Assembly: GCA_036937835.1 (NCBI GenBank)
Contig: CM072870.1
Span: forward strand, 20,860,001 to 20,924,000
Direction: 5' to 3'
Source of the DNA: Pampus argenteus
Taxonomy: Eukaryota > Chordata > Actinopteri > Scombriformes > Stromateidae
DNA length: 64,000 nt
Part shown: one piece after another, positions 61,811 through 64,000 of the stretch
Layout: every line of letters begins with the position of its first letter
How positions within the stretch are numbered: the first letter of the stretch is position 1
Made by a program: the position numbers and the translations under genes
Notes under the pieces: generated by a model
Databases searched by the model: none
What the model saw: the letters and a program-made list of their open reading frames with translations, nothing else
Told to the model about the DNA's origin: nothing

Positions 61811-61884
61811 CTGTAGTTCCCCAGATGTTGTTTTTCATGCTCCTCCCTGGAGATCTGCTTGCGGACCTGTGCCAGTCGCTCTTT
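61811..61884 (-). CDS. ttll7: ttll7 exon B: basic helix of microtubule-binding region
   Basis: The exon is 74 nt and encodes KERLAQVRKQISREEHEKQH followed by LGNY and two bases of an Arg codon. Human TTLL7 reads KERLAQVRKQISREEHENRH and MGNYR at the same place, so the match is almost complete. The segment continues the positively charged helix begun in exon A and should contact microtubules. The acceptor is TTTGTAG and the donor is CAG|GTAAGG, close to consensus. The phase (0 in, 2 out) fits both neighbours. Confidence 0.95.
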
Positions 61885-62895
61885 CTACAAATAGGAGACA
61901 ATGAAAACAAAAAGGACTAAATATTTCAGGTGAAAGTCATTACCACCACCCTGTCTTCTATTAGAAACAAAGAAAGACAGAAATTAAGTCTTAAAAAGCA
62001 GAAGGCGTGAAGGGAGAAAGATAAGAAAAAAGTTGTCTCACAGTAAATGAATCATAATTTAAAAGTATTTTTTCCATCTACCCTCTTATTAATGTATGTT
62101 ACAAAGGTATAATTGTAGAGCTCAGAAGACCAATTTAATATAAAGCAGAGAAAGGGTTCACTGCAATATCACTGAGCACTGAGTAATATGTGCCTTCGGT
62201 AGACCTGAACCTGGCCCTGCACTTAGGCCATAGCAGCACTCATAGATGATGTAGTGCCATTTTTATAATAGTGCCTTCTTTCCCTATTCCTACTGATTAC
62301 TGCCATGGCTGATCAAAAGGCTAATCAAAGAGGGAGGGAGGTGTCAAACACTAGTAGCTACCACTTATCCTCATACATATGAGAAAAGACTCTCTGACTC
62401 CTTCATTTCAAAGAGAAAATAATTGAATGGTTTGCTTGTCTCAGAAAACTGACCTGACGTGACGTAGAGCGAGAAAAAAAAAAGTGAGGGAGAATTTCTA
62501 TTCTGCTCTCGTTTTAAACTTTGTTTTTATTCTGAAGAACACGGACACCGCATTTACTGCAATGAGCTTGTCCTGTAAAATATCAATTTTCATTTTGTGT
62601 TTTTGTACCAACAGATTAAAGTATTTACTAATGTCTCAGATAATATCTCTGAACACATCTATGATGCTGAACTGTAGCGGCCAAGTCAGTGTTCACTTTT
62701 ATGTTCTCATTTTTGCGTGACCATCCCGTGACTTATGAACGGGGCTCATGACTATACAGTCAAGGTGCAGCACCTTGTATAGGTGTTAAATATCCCTGAT
62801 GCTCTGCTGCAGTTGGTCAGTGGTCAGCAGAGCAGGTTGAAGATATATAACGTTTAAAACAGATGTAATAGTTTATTTATTTGTTTGCGCCGTAC
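61885..62895 (-). other. ttll7: ttll7 intron A/B (1011 nt)
   Basis: GT-AG intron with donor GTACGG and acceptor CTATTTGTAG. It is unique AT-rich sequence with only short A runs. I see no gene or notable repeat in it. Confidence 0.9.
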
Positions 62896-63043
62896 CAGTT
62901 CTTCTCTCCTCCGCTCCAGGGTATGACGTTGTTTCTCCCAGTCTGAGGAAGCAGCTGAGAGTTTCTTCGTGGAGCCGTGTCCATAGAGCCGTCTCTGAGC
63001 CTCCGCCTTTTGCTGAGCCAGGTTGCGTTTCTTATCACTGGCT
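62896..63043 (-). CDS. ttll7: ttll7 exon A: start of cationic microtubule-binding region
   Basis: The exon is 148 nt. It begins with the last base of a split Arg codon (phase 2) and encodes RASDKKRNLAQQK, then AEAQRRLYGHGS, then SDWEKQRHTLERRREEL. Human TTLL7 has nearly the same segment (TSDKRRNLAKQKAEAQRRLYG). The residues are dense in Lys and Arg. In TTLL7 this helical region after the catalytic core is the cationic microtubule-binding domain, which docks the enzyme on the acidic tubulin tails. The acceptor is AATCCAG and the donor is CTG|GTACGG, phase 0. An overlapping 83-codon open frame here is in another frame and is not real. Confidence 0.95.
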
Positions 63044-64000
63044 CTGGATTAACAACCGAATGAACAAAAAAAGATTGATAAACATTTTCTGTTTCTATTC
63101 CATAAAGCTCTGACAACTTTTCCAACAATACTTGACATCTTTGAATTGCTTTCCTTCCTTGCTGCCGTTGAGAAACAAATGCAACTGAAATTGACTTGTT
63201 TTAAACCGTTTAAATGTTCTTGCTCATAGTTATTTATATACAAGGGATATTTTAACACTAAGTAACAAACAGGCGTTATCTGCAGAAAAACAGTTGCCAT
63301 GAATGCCGTCTCATCCCTAACCAATGGATTGGCCATGAATTTTCCTTTTTGATCGTCTCTCATCATTGTGATGGTGAAGAACAAAAATACTCCACAACAC
63401 AACACTGAACAATACAGAGATGAAATATGGAACCGAGACACAAACAAACCCTCTACCTCAGGATGAACAGAACCAGACAGCTAATTCTGAACAAGTGGGC
63501 CACTGCGGTCTACAGAAAGGGCAATTCATTTTCGTCAATCGCTGGCCCTTTAAATTGGATATTGAGTGCTGTTGGGGAGCTGAGGTTTATCAATGTCCAT
63601 GCCCGGCCGGGTCTGAATTGATCCTACGTTGATACAGTTGCTGTTCTGAGCAGAGTCAGACGCAGACCCTACCTCTTACACACCACCAACCCCTCCCTTT
63701 AGGGAAGCAAAGCCGTTACTATATAAGGAAAAAGTGAGTGAGATAGAACAAAGCCCTCATTCACTCCAGCATGAGCATAAGCAGTTTGTCTAGTGGAAAG
63801 GCCCCCCTACAATTTATTTGTCATGAAATAATCAAATCTCCCCTTTTAATCTGCGGGAACACAGCAAACATCAGCCATGAAACAAATTATTTTGATAAGA
63901 GATTTGTTTGTGCCGACTGAAGCTGGGCGGGAGGATGAAGTGAGTTTTTATGTGGGATGGCTGCACCACGCACCACACTTGGCTAAACTAGAGCTATGGT
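63044..64000 (-). other. ttll7: ttll7 intron, upstream of the first visible exon (partial)
   Basis: This is the 3' part of an intron that continues past the right edge. It ends with the acceptor TTAATCCAG directly before exon position 63043. The next exon upstream should encode the end of the catalytic domain, including a segment like human NALKLLNI; I searched this stretch on the minus strand and did not see it. No microsatellite of note and no other gene is visible. Confidence 0.8.

Larger units (their letters stand above)
35806..64000 (-). other. ttll7: ttll7 gene, 3' part (11 coding exons, open at the right edge)
   Basis: This is the span of the partial TTLL7 gene, read from right to left. 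TTLL7 is a tubulin tyrosine ligase-like enzyme that adds glutamate side chains to the beta-tubulin C-terminal tail, mainly in neurons, and acts on microtubules. Eleven exons join in frame into 549 residues plus a stop. The junction phases all agree, and the peptide aligns with human TTLL7 (887 residues, from memory) from roughly residue 390 to its end. Introns are 1.0-5.1 kb, much shorter than in mammals. The catalytic ATP-grasp/TTL core is not present and must lie beyond 64000. The gene identity rests on my recollection of the human protein; a protein database search would confirm it. Confidence 0.95.

Overview
The window looks like nuclear DNA of a vertebrate, most probably a ray-finned (teleost) fish. 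It is AT-leaning, very rich in (AC)n/(GT)n, (GA)n, (TTC)n and a long (TAGA)n microsatellite, and holds one compactly spliced vertebrate gene. I saw no operons, CRISPR arrays, prokaryotic-type genes, convincing tRNA or rRNA genes, or transposon coding regions. The species cannot be named from this sequence alone.

The one gene I can identify firmly is on the minus strand, from the right edge down to about 35.8 kb. Eleven exons (63043 down to 35806) splice into a continuous 549-codon frame with a stop. The product is the C-terminal part of TTLL7, a tubulin tyrosine ligase-like beta-tubulin polyglutamylase. Exon phases agree at every junction, the summed length is frame-consistent (1651 nt, starting with the last base of a split codon), and the peptide matches vertebrate TTLL7 as I remember it through to a shared end (RYLLP near the final exon start, GH(L/F)-stop at the end). 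The N-terminal catalytic (ATP-grasp/TTL) exons lie beyond position 64000. The window encodes the cationic microtubule-binding helices, an acidic and low-complexity linker, a Ser/Arg-rich segment and a conserved helical C-terminus. The 3' UTR probably runs from 35805 to about 34.1 kb.

Positions 1-34000 hold no exon I can support. They contain many microsatellites, and between them stretches of unique sequence, some with clustered homeodomain, PBX/MEIS or SOX-like motifs that could be conserved non-coding regulatory elements. This resembles a gene-poor flank downstream of ttll7. In mammals, as I recall, the 3' side of TTLL7 is also gene-poor.

The most interesting signal is in the 1198-nt ttll7 intron 49966-48769. 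Its transcript begins with (AC)11A at +17 to +39 and ends with (GU)12 at -27 to -4, directly before UAG, with no polypyrimidine tract. The two repeats can form 23 uninterrupted Watson-Crick pairs joining the intron ends. This matches a teleost intron class reported to splice with reduced need for U2AF2. A second splicing oddity is a GC-AG intron (58815-54749), where only the GC donor keeps the TTLL7 frame. Other signals are a perfect 26-bp palindrome, a 194-bp uninterrupted TAGA tract, a G-rich 36-bp minisatellite, and a possible plus-strand promoter and first exon (TATA, Kozak ATG, strong donor) inside the last ttll7 intron.
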